A stretch of 64,000 nt of DNA from a candidate division KSB1 bacterium (GTDB lineage Bacteria; Zhuqueibacterota; Zhuqueibacteria; Zhuqueibacterales; Zhuqueibacteraceae). The stretch covers positions 310,001 through 374,000 of the forward strand of contig JAPDPX010000004.1 of assembly GCA_034506255.1 (NCBI GenBank), written 5' to 3'. The position numbers were made by a program, and so were the translations under genes. Positions 10,076-20,000 of the stretch are shown here, piece after piece. Every line of letters begins with the position of its first letter. Position 1 is the first letter of the stretch. Below the pieces are notes generated by a model. The model saw nothing but the letters and a program-made list of their open reading frames with translations, ran no database searches and was not told where the DNA came from.

Positions 10076-10837
10076 ATGATGATGAGAAAATTCGGAAAAC
10101 TTTGCTGGCTGCTGCTGGCCGCCGGCCTGCCCTCCGCCGCCTGGCCGCAGCCACAGGCGAGCGTTGACCAAAAACTGATTCGCGTGGCCACCATCACCGA
10201 GCCGGGCCTGATCGATTTTTTCCTGATGGAATTTCTCATCACCGACAACCCGGTGACGAAAATGGAAATCATCGATGCCACGGCCAACGGCTTCGGCGTG
10301 GAAGACATCGTCAAGTGCTACCCTTCCGAGCGCATTTACGTGCCCACACCCTCGGACACCGCGCAGAAGGTGATGAACGCGTGGCACTTTGCCGCCAATT
10401 TCCAAGTCGTGACCCAGAACAGCCCGGCAGAGATTTTCGAAGGCACCAGGACCGACGCCGCCCAGAACGCCATCCTGGCGGGATTGCTGCGCGGCTTGGA
10501 GCGCAATTATCAGGATTGGCCCATCAAACTTTATTTCGAGCGTGACCAGCAGACCGCGACCTTTGAGATTTGGGGCTATAACCCGCTCATGCTCAAATAC
10601 AAACCCGCACCGCCCGTGATCCCGGATACGGTGACAGCCTATGATGTCGTGCATGTGTTGCGACAGGACACCCTCATTGTGGCCGACACCACGCTTTTTG
10701 ATGTGTTGCTGATACAGCGTACCGTCAGCGACACGGTATTTGTGGGAATCGAGGAATCAGGCAGCCACAGTCCGGCTGCCGATCCTGGCCGCTATCCCCC
10801 GCCATTCATACAAGAGTCAAGGCCCAAGAAAAATTAG
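10076..10837 (+). CDS. Secreted periplasmic protein of unknown function
   Basis: 253 residues. Three consecutive ATGs begin at 10076, and the resulting N-terminus (MRKFGKLCWLLLAAG, then AAWPQ) is a signal peptide with a signal-peptidase-I-like site and no lipobox. The body has alternating strands and helices (LIRVATITEPGLIDFFLMEF) and a repeated Thr/Asp/Val-rich tail (DTVTAYDVVHVLRQD, DTLIVADTTLFDVLL). No family recognised. It follows the envelope block after a 200-base gap and is closed by a strong terminator, so it may form the end of the same unit or a separate one. Confidence 0.6.
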   Translation: MMMRKFGKLCWLLLAAGLPSAAWPQPQASVDQKLIRVATITEPGLIDFFLMEFLITDNPVTKMEIIDATANGFGVEDIVKCYPSERIYVPTPSDTAQKVMNAWHFAANFQVVTQNSPAEIFEGTRTDAAQNAILAGLLRGLERNYQDWPIKLYFERDQQTATFEIWGYNPLMLKYKPAPPVIPDTVTAYDVVHVLRQDTLIVADTTLFDVLLIQRTVSDTVFVGIEESGSHSPAADPGRYPPPFIQESRPKKN

Positions 10838-10865
10838 AGTTGGTCACCGTTGCACACGGTAACGC

Positions 10866-10908
10866 TAAAAATCCCCGGGACATAATCCAGTCTTGGGGAT
10901 TTTTTTTC
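10866..10908 (+). terminator. Rho-independent terminator
   Basis: AAAATCCCC and GGGGATTTT arms flank a loop of about 20 bases and run into eight T residues. It lies about 30 bases after the stop of the preceding secreted protein, on the same strand. Confidence 0.8.
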
Positions 10909-11197
10909 AAAAATTCAGCAAAAATTCAGGTGTCGCCTCCGCTGCGCCCAGTAGAGGCTGTCCGTGACTTGGGAGTCGGTGGTAAAATTTCAGGCGGTGC
11001 TCCCCGAGTCTCAACTTGTACCATCTAAAAATTTCGAGCCAGCTTGGGTGCGGTAGGTATCCCCAAGATTAATTTTTTAGTGTAGATTTTAGGGTTAAGC
11101 CATTTTGACATGCTCTAGGCCGCGTGCTCCTGCAGTAGAGTGATCGGATACTTGGTAATCTGTTGGCTTTAGTAATTAGCATAATGATTTGTCAAAT

Positions 11198-11338
11198 ATG
11201 ATGATTGGAATAATTAAGAATAGCTCGGCTGATGGTTTTTGTTTTATGCAGCCTTCTGAAAATAAAATAGATGTGACAAATTTACAGCCCACGACTGAGA
11301 CTCATGGCTTGGTCAAAAATTTTTCTTGCATCTCCTAG
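11198..11338 (+). CDS. Possible 46-residue peptide, weakly cold-shock-like
   Basis: A small frame opening with two ATGs. Its first half (GIIKNSSADGFCFMQP, then NKIDV) loosely follows the beta1-beta2 pattern of a cold-shock domain (GxIKxxxxxxGFGFIxP), but the RNA-binding aromatic motif is incomplete and the second half of the domain is missing. No good ribosome binding site is seen. It could be a decayed gene or chance. Confidence 0.22.
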   Translation: MMIGIIKNSSADGFCFMQPSENKIDVTNLQPTTETHGLVKNFSCIS

Positions 11339-11477
11339 CGCGATTGCTTATACTCTGCCCACATTTTTTTAAAAAGAGAATTAATGTTCACTTTATTTAT
11401 AGTAGCATGTCTCATCTCAATCCGGAATCAAGCGAAACCATATGAAGGTGAGGTCATACTGATATAAGTATAATTAT

Positions 11478-11540
11478 AAAATGGCTTTAATAGCCGTTTC
11501 GTGTGATTGATCGCGCCTTATCGGCGCGTTTTGTTTTCTC
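11478..11540 (+). ncRNA. Candidate small structured RNA ending in a terminator hairpin
   Basis: A TATAAGTATAATTATAA stretch with -10-like content precedes a short hairpin (GGCT, TTAA loop, AGCC). This is followed by a second hairpin CGCGCC-TTATC-GGCGCG running into TTTTGTTTT, which is terminator-like. The whole lies in non-coding AT-rich DNA, about 120 bases before a sigma-54 promoter. It could be a small transcript or only the terminator of an unseen upstream transcript. Confidence 0.4.
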
Positions 11541-11658
11541 GGAGTGATCGATTTCCGGCCTCGTAGCCTGAAAACTGATTTAGTCTCGAACATAAAAAGC
11601 TCATAACAGAGCCCCAGCTTTACGCTATAAGATCATATAAAATAAAATATTTTCTTTA

Positions 11659-11674
11659 TGGCACGGTATCTGCC
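11659..11674 (+). promoter_or_regulatory. Sigma-54 (-24/-12) promoter
   Basis: TGGCACGGTATCTGCC matches the sigma-54 consensus TGGCACG-N4-TTGCA in all but two bases of the -12 block. The invariant GG (11660-11661) and GC (11672-11673) are separated by exactly ten bases. It lies in non-coding DNA 130 bases before the lytic transglycosylase start, with no other gene between. Transcription would require an AAA+ activator; a GAF-type activator is encoded at 31484-32968, though no link is proven. Confidence 0.72.
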
Positions 11675-11803
11675 AAAAGGAAAGGCGTACTCTCCCAGGG
11701 CTGACAATAGAAGAAATCAATTCGAGGTTTTTTGCTTTTATGGTGGGATGACCACCCCCTATTCTGGGCAATTATCATGTTGAACATATTTACGGAGGAA
11801 CAG

Positions 11804-12526
11804 ATGTCAACAGGAGAAAATCAGGGAGGAAAGGGCGTCAAACGTCGCATCACTTCCAAGATCTTCCTGTATGGTCTCTTGGTTGCGATCTGCCTTACCG
11901 CAACGGGCGTGAGTATCAAATACTACACGCTCTCACAACTGCAAAACACCAAAATTGGCGAACTGGAGCGCGTGTTGCATGAGTTGCGTGGTGCGATGAA
12001 TGTTGACACCGTCAGGCAGTACAGCATCCAGAAGGTCATCGCCATCATCGACCGCTTCAACCCGCGCATGGAGTCCAGTTTGAAGTATGAGATCGCCAAC
12101 ACGATCTATGAGATGAGCGTGAAATATCCCAACCTGGATATCGATCTCATTTGCGCCACCATCACGCATGAAAGCGGCCGCACCTGGAATCCGGAAGTCA
12201 TCTCGCACGCCGGCGCCATGGGCTTGATGCAGGTCATGCCGACCACCGGCATGTATGTCGCCGCATATGAAGGTTTGAATTGGACCAGCCCGGAAGACGT
12301 GCTCTTCAACCCGATCCTGAATATCCGCATTGGCTGCCGTTACTTGTCCTCCTTGATTACGGATTACGATCTGGACGGCGGCCTGGCGGCTTACAACGGT
12401 GGTGAGCGCCGCGCGGCAATGTGGATTAAGGCCAATCGCGAAGATGGCATTCTGTGGGACGAAACCCAGAAGTACATCCCCTCCGTCAAGAAACTCTACT
12501 CCGAATACCGGCAAATGACAATGTAG
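11804..12526 (+). CDS. Membrane-anchored lytic transglycosylase (SLT domain)
   Basis: 240 residues. ATG 11804 follows GGAGGA at ideal spacing; an in-frame start 24 codons earlier lacks one. After a basic leader there is one membrane helix (about 21-40), a coiled-coil-like stretch (about 45-75) and a goose-type lysozyme/SLT domain (about 105-235). Motifs seen: the catalytic Glu in ATITHES, the GAMGLMQVMP loop, NPILNIRIGCRYL and AAYNGG. These enzymes cleave peptidoglycan between MurNAc and GlcNAc to form 1,6-anhydro ends. The N-terminal anchor places it on the periplasmic face of the inner membrane, as in enzymes that open the wall for secretion machines, flagella or pili. A sigma-54 promoter precedes it and a strong terminator follows, so it is monocistronic. 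Confidence 0.88.
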   Translation: MSTGENQGGKGVKRRITSKIFLYGLLVAICLTATGVSIKYYTLSQLQNTKIGELERVLHELRGAMNVDTVRQYSIQKVIAIIDRFNPRMESSLKYEIANTIYEMSVKYPNLDIDLICATITHESGRTWNPEVISHAGAMGLMQVMPTTGMYVAAYEGLNWTSPEDVLFNPILNIRIGCRYLSSLITDYDLDGGLAAYNGGERRAAMWIKANREDGILWDETQKYIPSVKKLYSEYRQMTM

Positions 12527-12547
12527 CCGGCTGCAAGTCTTCCCACC

Positions 12548-12581
12548 AGCCCCAATCAACCGCAAGGTGATTGGGGCTTTT
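12548..12581 (+). terminator. Rho-independent terminator
   Basis: A perfect 11-base stem (AGCCCCAATCA pairing with TGATTGGGGCT), a 9-base loop and a short T run, 22 bases after the transglycosylase stop. Confidence 0.88.
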
Positions 12582-12837
12582 CATTTGAATCTGCAAAAAT
12601 GCAGCGCTTGCACACAGGTCGAGGTTTGATAGCCGTGTGGAACAGGCTGCCAAACTCTCACCACAGAGCGGATAGCACCCCGGATGAGGTCGCAAGCCCC
12701 AGCGTCCTCCCAATGTTGCCAGTCCATCTGCCGGATTGCATTGCGAGTCAGCGACTCGGCTTTTCCTGTGTCACGCTCTCCCTGCGTCTGGTGAACACTT
12801 TGTCGTCTTTTCGTAACTGGAGAGGCTGGTGGCGGGC
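12582..12837. other. Intergenic, nothing recognised
   Basis: The gap between the convergent transglycosylase and queE genes. After the terminator no reading frame with a ribosome binding site, RNA gene or clear repeat is seen. Confidence 0.4.
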
Positions 12838-13473
12838 TCACACGCCACGCATGTCCGGTGGCCAAATGTACTTGTGCAGTTGTATTTGAAAACGCGCAGT
12901 GACGCGGTCGGCCAGCATCCATTCGGCAAGCTGGCGGTAGTCCATCCCGCCAAACACCGGGGAGAAAAGCAGGAGAAATCTCTCTGCCAGGCGATGCTCA
13001 CCAATGACCCGCAGCGCCCAGTCATAATCCCGGCGGTCGTTGATGACGAACTTGATCTGGTCATGCGGCTGGAGGATGTCGAGATTCGGCCAATAATTGC
13101 GATCCATCTCGCCGCTGCCCGGGCATTTGAGATCCATGATCTTGATCACCCGGGGATCGAGCGGTGACAAATCGAGGCTGCCGCCGGTTTCGATCAGGAC
13201 GGTAAACCCCTCGTCCAGCAGGCGTCGCGCCAGCTCCGGTGTCTCCTTTTGCAGCATGGGTTCACCACCGGTCAGCTCCACGAGTTTGCAATCGTAACTT
13301 CTTACCCGGGCCAAAATTTCCTCCAAACTCATCTCCCTGCCGCCATGGAAAGCATAGGCGGTGTCACACCACACGCAGCGCAGGTTGCAGCCAGTGGTGC
13401 GCACGAATACGCAGGGCAGGCCACTGTAGGTGGATTCGCCTTGAATCGAGTGGAAAATTTCTGTGATGCGCAT
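12838..13473 (-). CDS. queE: 7-carboxy-7-deazaguanine synthase (QueE), radical SAM
   Basis: 211 residues. This radical SAM enzyme converts 6-carboxy-tetrahydropterin to 7-carboxy-7-deazaguanine in queuosine/7-deazapurine synthesis. The N-terminal FHSIQGES motif is diagnostic of QueE, followed by the cluster motif C29-x3-C33-x2-C36 (GCNLRCVWCDT) and the SAM-binding ELTGGEP segment. The C-terminal HKYIWPP is also typical. Length agrees with the family (about 200-240). The other pathway genes (queC, queD, queF) are not nearby and no preQ1 riboswitch is evident upstream, so it is a stand-alone gene here. Confidence 0.93.
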   Translation of the reverse strand: MRITEIFHSIQGESTYSGLPCVFVRTTGCNLRCVWCDTAYAFHGGREMSLEEILARVRSYDCKLVELTGGEPMLQKETPELARRLLDEGFTVLIETGGSLDLSPLDPRVIKIMDLKCPGSGEMDRNYWPNLDILQPHDQIKFVINDRRDYDWALRVIGEHRLAERFLLLFSPVFGGMDYRQLAEWMLADRVTARFQIQLHKYIWPPDMRGV

Positions 13474-14035
13474 GGTTCATTCACTTTGTGGTACAAGCAT
13501 GGAGAGCCGTCCGGGCGGCAGGCCGCGCAACGGCAGAGACACATCCGGAGCACTCGCGGAAATTCAGTGCCCGCCACCCGGTGGCAATCATGCCGGCAAG
13601 ATAGCGATTCCTGTGGGAAAGCACAATCCGTTCAGTGGCAGGCGGCAATGACAGGACTCGCACAGACGGTTTGCAGCACCGACCTTTTCTGACAAGGTCT
13701 CTGCAGGTCGGGAGGGGAGTAAGTAATATTCCCCGAACCTGAGTGGTGCGCCGCGAGTGGCGGCGGATCTTGCACCGTCTTCGCACGGTGATGCTGTTTT
13801 TCCCGGGGACTAAAACCCGGTCGTCAGTGCGAGTTCCTGCTTGCGATTTTGGCGTATTCTCTTAGATTCACGTCCCTTCCATGGATGGATTTAGTGGCCG
13901 GATCATCTGTTGAGATGAGCGCGCGAGACCGCGGCCCACCGCCGCAGCCCTCCGGCCTTTGACAGTGCCCCACCTCTCTTCCGAAAAATCCCCGCTGTTT
14001 TTGCCGAAGTGCAGATGCTTGTCGGAGTTCATGTC
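13474..14035. other. Divergent intergenic region between queE and the giant surface protein
   Basis: No gene supported. A small hairpin (CACCGT-CTTCGC-ACGGTG) followed a few bases later by five T residues lies near 13773-13803. A second GC-rich CCGGGGACTAAAACCCGG hairpin follows. They could be terminators or leader structures of the rightward gene. No sigma-70 or sigma-54 promoter is convincing. Confidence 0.4.
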
Positions 14036-17000
14036 ATGAGACAGCTTTCACCGCGCAGCATTATGGCGCCTCTCGCCTCTTGCGTTTTTGCGCTTCTCCA
14101 AATTTCAGCCCTTCCGGCTTTGACGCAAACCTTGCGCTTCACCGATGTCAGTTCCGCGGCCGGCATTCTGCCGGTTCCCTCGGGTGGTTATGGTCATGGC
14201 GCCTCCTTTGGTGATTACGATGGCGACGGCCGGCCTGATATTTATGCGATCACCTATGCGGCGAACAACCTGCTGTATCGCAACAATGGTAATGGCACCT
14301 TCACCGATATTGCCGCGGCTGCCGGCGTTCAGGATCCGGCCGGGCGTGATCGCGGCATGGCCTCGGCCGATTACGACAATGACGGCGATCTCGACATTTA
14401 CATCATGACCGGATCCAGCCGCAGCATTCTCTATCGCAACAACGGCAACAACACCTTCAGCGAGGTGACCCAGGCTGCCGGCGTGAACATGACCGGTCAG
14501 GGCCAGGGCGTGGCTTGGGGAGATTATGACAACGACGGCCTGCTCGATCTTTTTGTCACGCAGACGGTGGAGGACAATTGCCTGTTCCGGCAGAATCCGG
14601 ATCACACCTTCAGCGACGTGACGTTGTCCGCCGGCATTGGCAGTTACTCGGAAAGCCTGCAGCCCGTCTTTTTTGATGTGGATCTCGACGGCGATCTCGA
14701 TCTCTTTGTCACGCGCAAAGAGCTGCAGCCCAACCTGCTTTACCTCAACAATGGCAACGGCACGTTTACGGAGCAGGCCGCTGCCTGGGGCATCGCAGCC
14801 TCCACGCCGCACAGCCAGGGCGCCGCAGTGGGCGATTACGATCGCGACGGTGACTTCGACGTTTACGTGTGCAGCTATGACAGCCCGAATTTGCTCTTTC
14901 GCAACAACGGGCGCTCCTTCACCGAAGTGGCGGCGAGTGCCGGCGTGAGCGTGGGCGCGGCGGGCAATCGCGGCGCGTTGTTCGCCGATTTCGACGATGA
15001 CGGCTGGCTCGATTTGTACGTCACCCGCAACGATGACAACCGCTTGTTTCGCAACAACGGCGACGGCACCTTCAGCGATGTCAGCGCGGCCGCCGGCGTC
15101 AACGATTTCAATCGCGGTTACAGCCCGTCATGTGCGGATTATGACGGTGACGGTGATCTCGACATTTTCTTTACCAATACCGGTCAGAACAGCGTGCTCT
15201 ACCGTAATGACGGACCGCTGCATCACTGGCTGCAGATTGATCCGGTGGGCGGCAGCAGCAATCGCGACGGCGTGGGCGCACGGTTGACCGCCTGGAGCGG
15301 CGGCCAAAAGCAGGTGCACATGGTGATTGCCGGACAGGCCTATCTCTGCACCGGCAGCGACCTGACGGTGCATTTCGGCCTGGGCGCGAGTCTGCGGGTC
15401 GACAGTCTGATCATCCAATGGCCAGCCGGCATTGAGGATCGCCACTACAACATTGCTGCGGATCAAAAGCTCGTCTTGCGTGAAGGTGAAGGCACGGGGT
15501 CTGCGCCGCCGGATACCACGCCGCCACTGCTCGCGGACATCCAGGCCGGCTCAAGCGACAGTGACCGCGCCACCATCACCTGGACAACAGATGAAGCCAG
15601 CGACAGCCAGGTGGAGTACGGGTTGACGACGGGCTATGGCATGCTCTCGCAACGCGATGCCAGCCGGGTGACAGCACACGCGGTCACGCTCACCGGCCTG
15701 GCCGCCAACACCACCTATCACTATCGGGTCAAATCTGCGGATGCCCACGGCAATGTCAGCGTCAGCGGCGATTTCACTTTCACCACAAGCACGGGGCCGC
15801 TCTTTTCCGATGATTTCAGCGGCCCGGCGCTGGACAGCAACAAATGGGTCAAAGGCTCACATGCACAAAACACCACAGTGGTGGAGAACGGCTACCTGCG
15901 CCTGCGCACCACGGGCGGCAACTCCGGCTGGGTTCACACCCGTGATCGTTTCAGCGGGCGGGAGAAAGCAATCGCAGTGAAGGTGGTGCAGCCGAACAAT
16001 GACGCTGCGCTCGGCATGTCGCCCACCGTCAACTCTGCCGCCGCCAACGGTTTCTATGATGAACCCAACTGGTATCGCTTCTATAATTATCGCAACTCCA
16101 ACGCCGAACCCTATAAGCTCTATGTGCAGTGGCGCAAGAATGGCGTGCTCGACGGCCGGGATGTCGCCAGCGGCATCACCTTCACCGGCAACTTTTACCT
16201 GCGTCTGCGCACCAGCGGCGCTGTGATCTTTTTCGAGTATTCCTTCGACCGCGTGCAATGGACGACGGCTTATCAGGAAGTCTTCGCGCTGCCCGGTTAC
16301 ACGCTGGACGATCTTTTTGTCTTCGAGCTGTCGGCCTACAACACGCCGGCGAAAGGAGACTGGCTGGTGGATGATTTCACCATTCACACCCTCTCCTCAT
16401 CCCCGGCCGACACCACGCCGCCGGTGCTCTCCAATATCGCCAGCAGCAACATTTCCACCACGGCCGCCACCATCACGTGGACAACAGACGAAGCCAGCGA
16501 CGCACAGGTGGAATACGGCCTGACGGATTCCTATGGCCTCGTTTCACCGCTGGACGGCCTGCGCACCACGTCACATGCCATCCCTCTTGTCAACCTCACC
16601 CCCGGCACGCGCTATCACTATCGCGTGAAATCGCGCGATGCGGCCGGCAACCTGGCAGTGAGCGCGGATTTCACCTTTACCACCGCCGACAGCATGCCCG
16701 ATTTGCCGCTCATTGCCAATCTCACGGTCTCGGACATCACCGACAGCAGTGCACGGGTGACTTTCGACACCGACCGCTTCACCTACGGCACCGTCGAGTA
16801 TGACACCAGTGCGCATGGCGTCATTCGCGTCATGCCGCTGGGCGACAGCATCACCGAGGGTGAAAAAAGCAGTGATGGCGCGGGCTACCGCTCCTCCCTG
16901 TATCACCGGCTGACGGAGTTCGGCAGCCGCTTCGACTTCGTCGGCAGCCTGAATTACGGCACCGGTTTTCCGGACACTGAGCATGAGGGCCATCCCGGCT

Positions 17001-20000
17001 GGACAGCCAACCAACTGCTGGGCAATTTGCGCGGCTTTCTCGAACAATCACGGCCGCAGGCCGTGTTGTTGCACATCGGCACCAACGACATCTCCGGCGG
17101 CAACACTGCTGAGCAGGTAGTGGATGAAATCACCGCCATCGTCGATGAAATTTTTGCCTATGATGCCTCCATCAAACTGCATCTCTCGACTTTGATTCCG
17201 CGCACGGATAGCCGGGATTCGGTCAATCTTGCCGTCAATGCCCGGTTGCCGGGACTGGTGCAGGCGCGGGTCAATGCCGGTTACCGCATGTCTCTCGTTG
17301 ACAATTATGCCGCTTTTGTCGCCAATCCCGACTGGGAAACAAAGTGGATGGCCGACCGTCTCCACCCCAATGATGCCGGTTACCGCGTGATGACCGGCCA
17401 GTGGTTCCCGGCGTACAGTCACGGGGAATATGATTTTTATCGCGAGGACAGTCTGCTGGCGTCCTCGCACAGCATCACTTTAACCGGCCTGACGCCGGGG
17501 ACAACCTATCACTATCGCGCCCGGGCACGCGACCTCAATGGCGCGGAAGTGGCGTCCGCCGATTTTGTCTTCACCACGGCCGGCGGACCGGACAGCACCG
17601 CACCACAAATCACCAATCTGCGTGCCGGCGACGTGACCGCGGCCAGTGCCAGCATCAGTTGGGAGACCAACGAGCCGGCTGATTCCCAGGTGGAATACGG
17701 TTTGACGACTGCTTATGGCAACCTCTCCACTCTCGACACTCTGCTGGTCACCGGCCATCACGTGACCCTGTCGAATCTGCAGGCCGGCACCAGATATCAT
17801 TATCGCGTGCGCTCGCGTGATGCCGCCGGCAATTTGGCGCTGAGTGCCGATTCCACCTTCATCACAGCCGCCCGCGACACCACGCCGCTGGCGATCACCA
17901 ATGTCAGGGTGAATAAAATTTCCTCCACCTCCGCCGAGATTCGCTGGAGCACCAACGAACCGGCTGACAGCCAGGTCGACTTTGACACCGGCAATGGTGT
18001 GGTCCAAAGTTCGCCGCTGGATTCGACACGGGTGTTGGAACATGCAGTGCTTCTGCGCGGCCTGCAAGCGGGGCAAAAGTATTTTTACCGCGTGAAATCG
18101 CGCGATGCTGCCGGCAACCTGGCCATCAGCGAGACATACAGCTTCACCACCCGACCGGCACCGCTGCTGGCGGATGATTTTGACACCGCCACGCTCGACA
18201 CCAGCAAGTGGCGGCTGGGCAGCCACACCGGCAATCTGACCGCGGTGGTCGACAGCGCCCTGCATTTGCGTGCGAACGGCTCGGCCAGTGGCTGGGTGCA
18301 TACGCGAGAGACTTTCACCGGACGCAACAAAATCGTCCAGGTCAAAGTGCTGCAACCCAACAACGACGGCGCGCTTGGCATGTCCGCCACGGTAACCACG
18401 CCGGCTCTCAACGGCGTTTATGACGAGCCGAGCTGGTATCGCTTCTACAATTACCGCAACAACAGCAATGAGCCTTACAAGCTGTATGTGCAGTGGCGCA
18501 AGAACAACGTGGTGGATGGGCTGGACGTTGCCACCGACGCCACCTTTAACGGCAATTTTTATCTGCGTCTGCGCACCAGCAGCGACTCGATTTATTTCGA
18601 ATACTCCTACGACGATGAGCAATGGTTCACCGCCTACAGCGAACTGTTCAGTCTAACCGGCCATACGCTCGACGATCAATTTTACTTTGAACTGTCGGCT
18701 TACCGCACCGACAAAAACGGCGAGTGGGTGGTCGATGCATTTGCCATCTATTCCACCGAGCCCGCCCTGCCGGATGACACGCCGCCGGTGATTTCACAGG
18801 TGGCGGCCACGGCGGTGACAGCCTCGCAGGCCACCATCACCTGGAACACCGATGAAAGCAGCGATTCGCAGGTGGAATACGGCCTGAGCAGCAGCTATGG
18901 CGCGGTCTCCGTGCTCGATCCGGCTTTGGTTCGGACGCACAGTGTGACCCTCACCGGCCTGCAGAAAAGCACCACCTATCATTACCGCGTCATCTCACGG
19001 GATGCCGCCGGCAATCTTGCGGTCAGTTCAGATCAGACTTTCACCACCACGGCGGCCACACTTTCGTTCACGGATATTACCCTGGCTGCCGGCACTGCCG
19101 GCCCCACCGGCGGCAGTGAGACGGGCGGCCATGCCGCGATTTTCGCGGATGTCGACAGCGACAACCGTCCGGATCTGTACATCACGATGTACAATGTGGT
19201 CGAAAGCCCGACGGCCGATCTTTTCTTCCGCAACACCGGTGGCAATGTGTTTGCGTCGGAGGCCGGCCGGCGCGGCATCGAGGACTATGATGGCGGCTCC
19301 CACGGTGCCATTTTCGCCGACCTGGACAATGACGGGGATTTCGATTTGTACAACGGCACCACCCTGGGCGCCAGCGGCATCTCCGCCATCAACAACCTCT
19401 ATCGCAACGACGGCAACGGCTTTTTCACCGAGGTGACCGCAGCGGCCGGCCTGCCGCTGCGGGAATGGCAGACCCGTTCGGTGGTCGCTTTCGACATGGA
19501 AAATGACGGCGATCTCGACTTGTTCACCGTCACGGATTATTTGGGCAGCAACGATGCGCCCGAGGATCGCAACGAAGTCTACCGCAACGACGGCGGCCTG
19601 CATTTCACCGCCATCGACTCCGGCGCCCTGTTCACGGCACGCGCCGGCCAGGGTGCGCTCGCCACGGATTTTGACGGCGACGGTGACCTGGACGTATTTG
19701 CCGCCAACCGCACCGGTCCCCTCAATGTCCTGCGCAACGATGGTCAGGGCCGCTTTGCGGCGGTGGACCCCGCCGCGCTCGGCTTGAGCCACCGTGCCGG
19801 TGACGGCATCACCAGCGCCGATGTCGATAATGACGGCAAATTGGATTTGCTGCTCGCCAGTGACGATTCCGGCCATCTCTATCTCAACAACGGCAACGCC
19901 ACCTTCCGCTGGCAGCAAAGCTTCAGCAGCACCGACGGTTACATGGGCGGTTTCGCCGATCTGGATAACGACGGCGATCTCGATCTGGTTTTCGCAGGTG

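Larger units (their letters stand above)
10909..11658. other. AT-rich, gene-poor island
   Basis: Base composition shifts visibly from the GC-rich neighbours to AT-rich DNA with many A and T runs. No long reading frame crosses it. It contains one 46-codon frame (listed separately), two consecutive hairpins near 11482-11537, and then a sigma-54 promoter. It may be an acquired fragment, a decayed gene region or a regulatory leader. Confidence 0.55.

Noticed and set aside
13474..13600. preQ1 riboswitch upstream of queE
   Set aside because: No pseudoknot-like pattern with the A-rich tail was seen on the minus strand.
14100..15230. CRISPR-like regular spacing of repeats
   Set aside because: The regularity is protein-coding VCBS/FG-GAP repeats with varying codons, not identical direct repeats with spacers. 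No CRISPR array or cas gene was seen anywhere.
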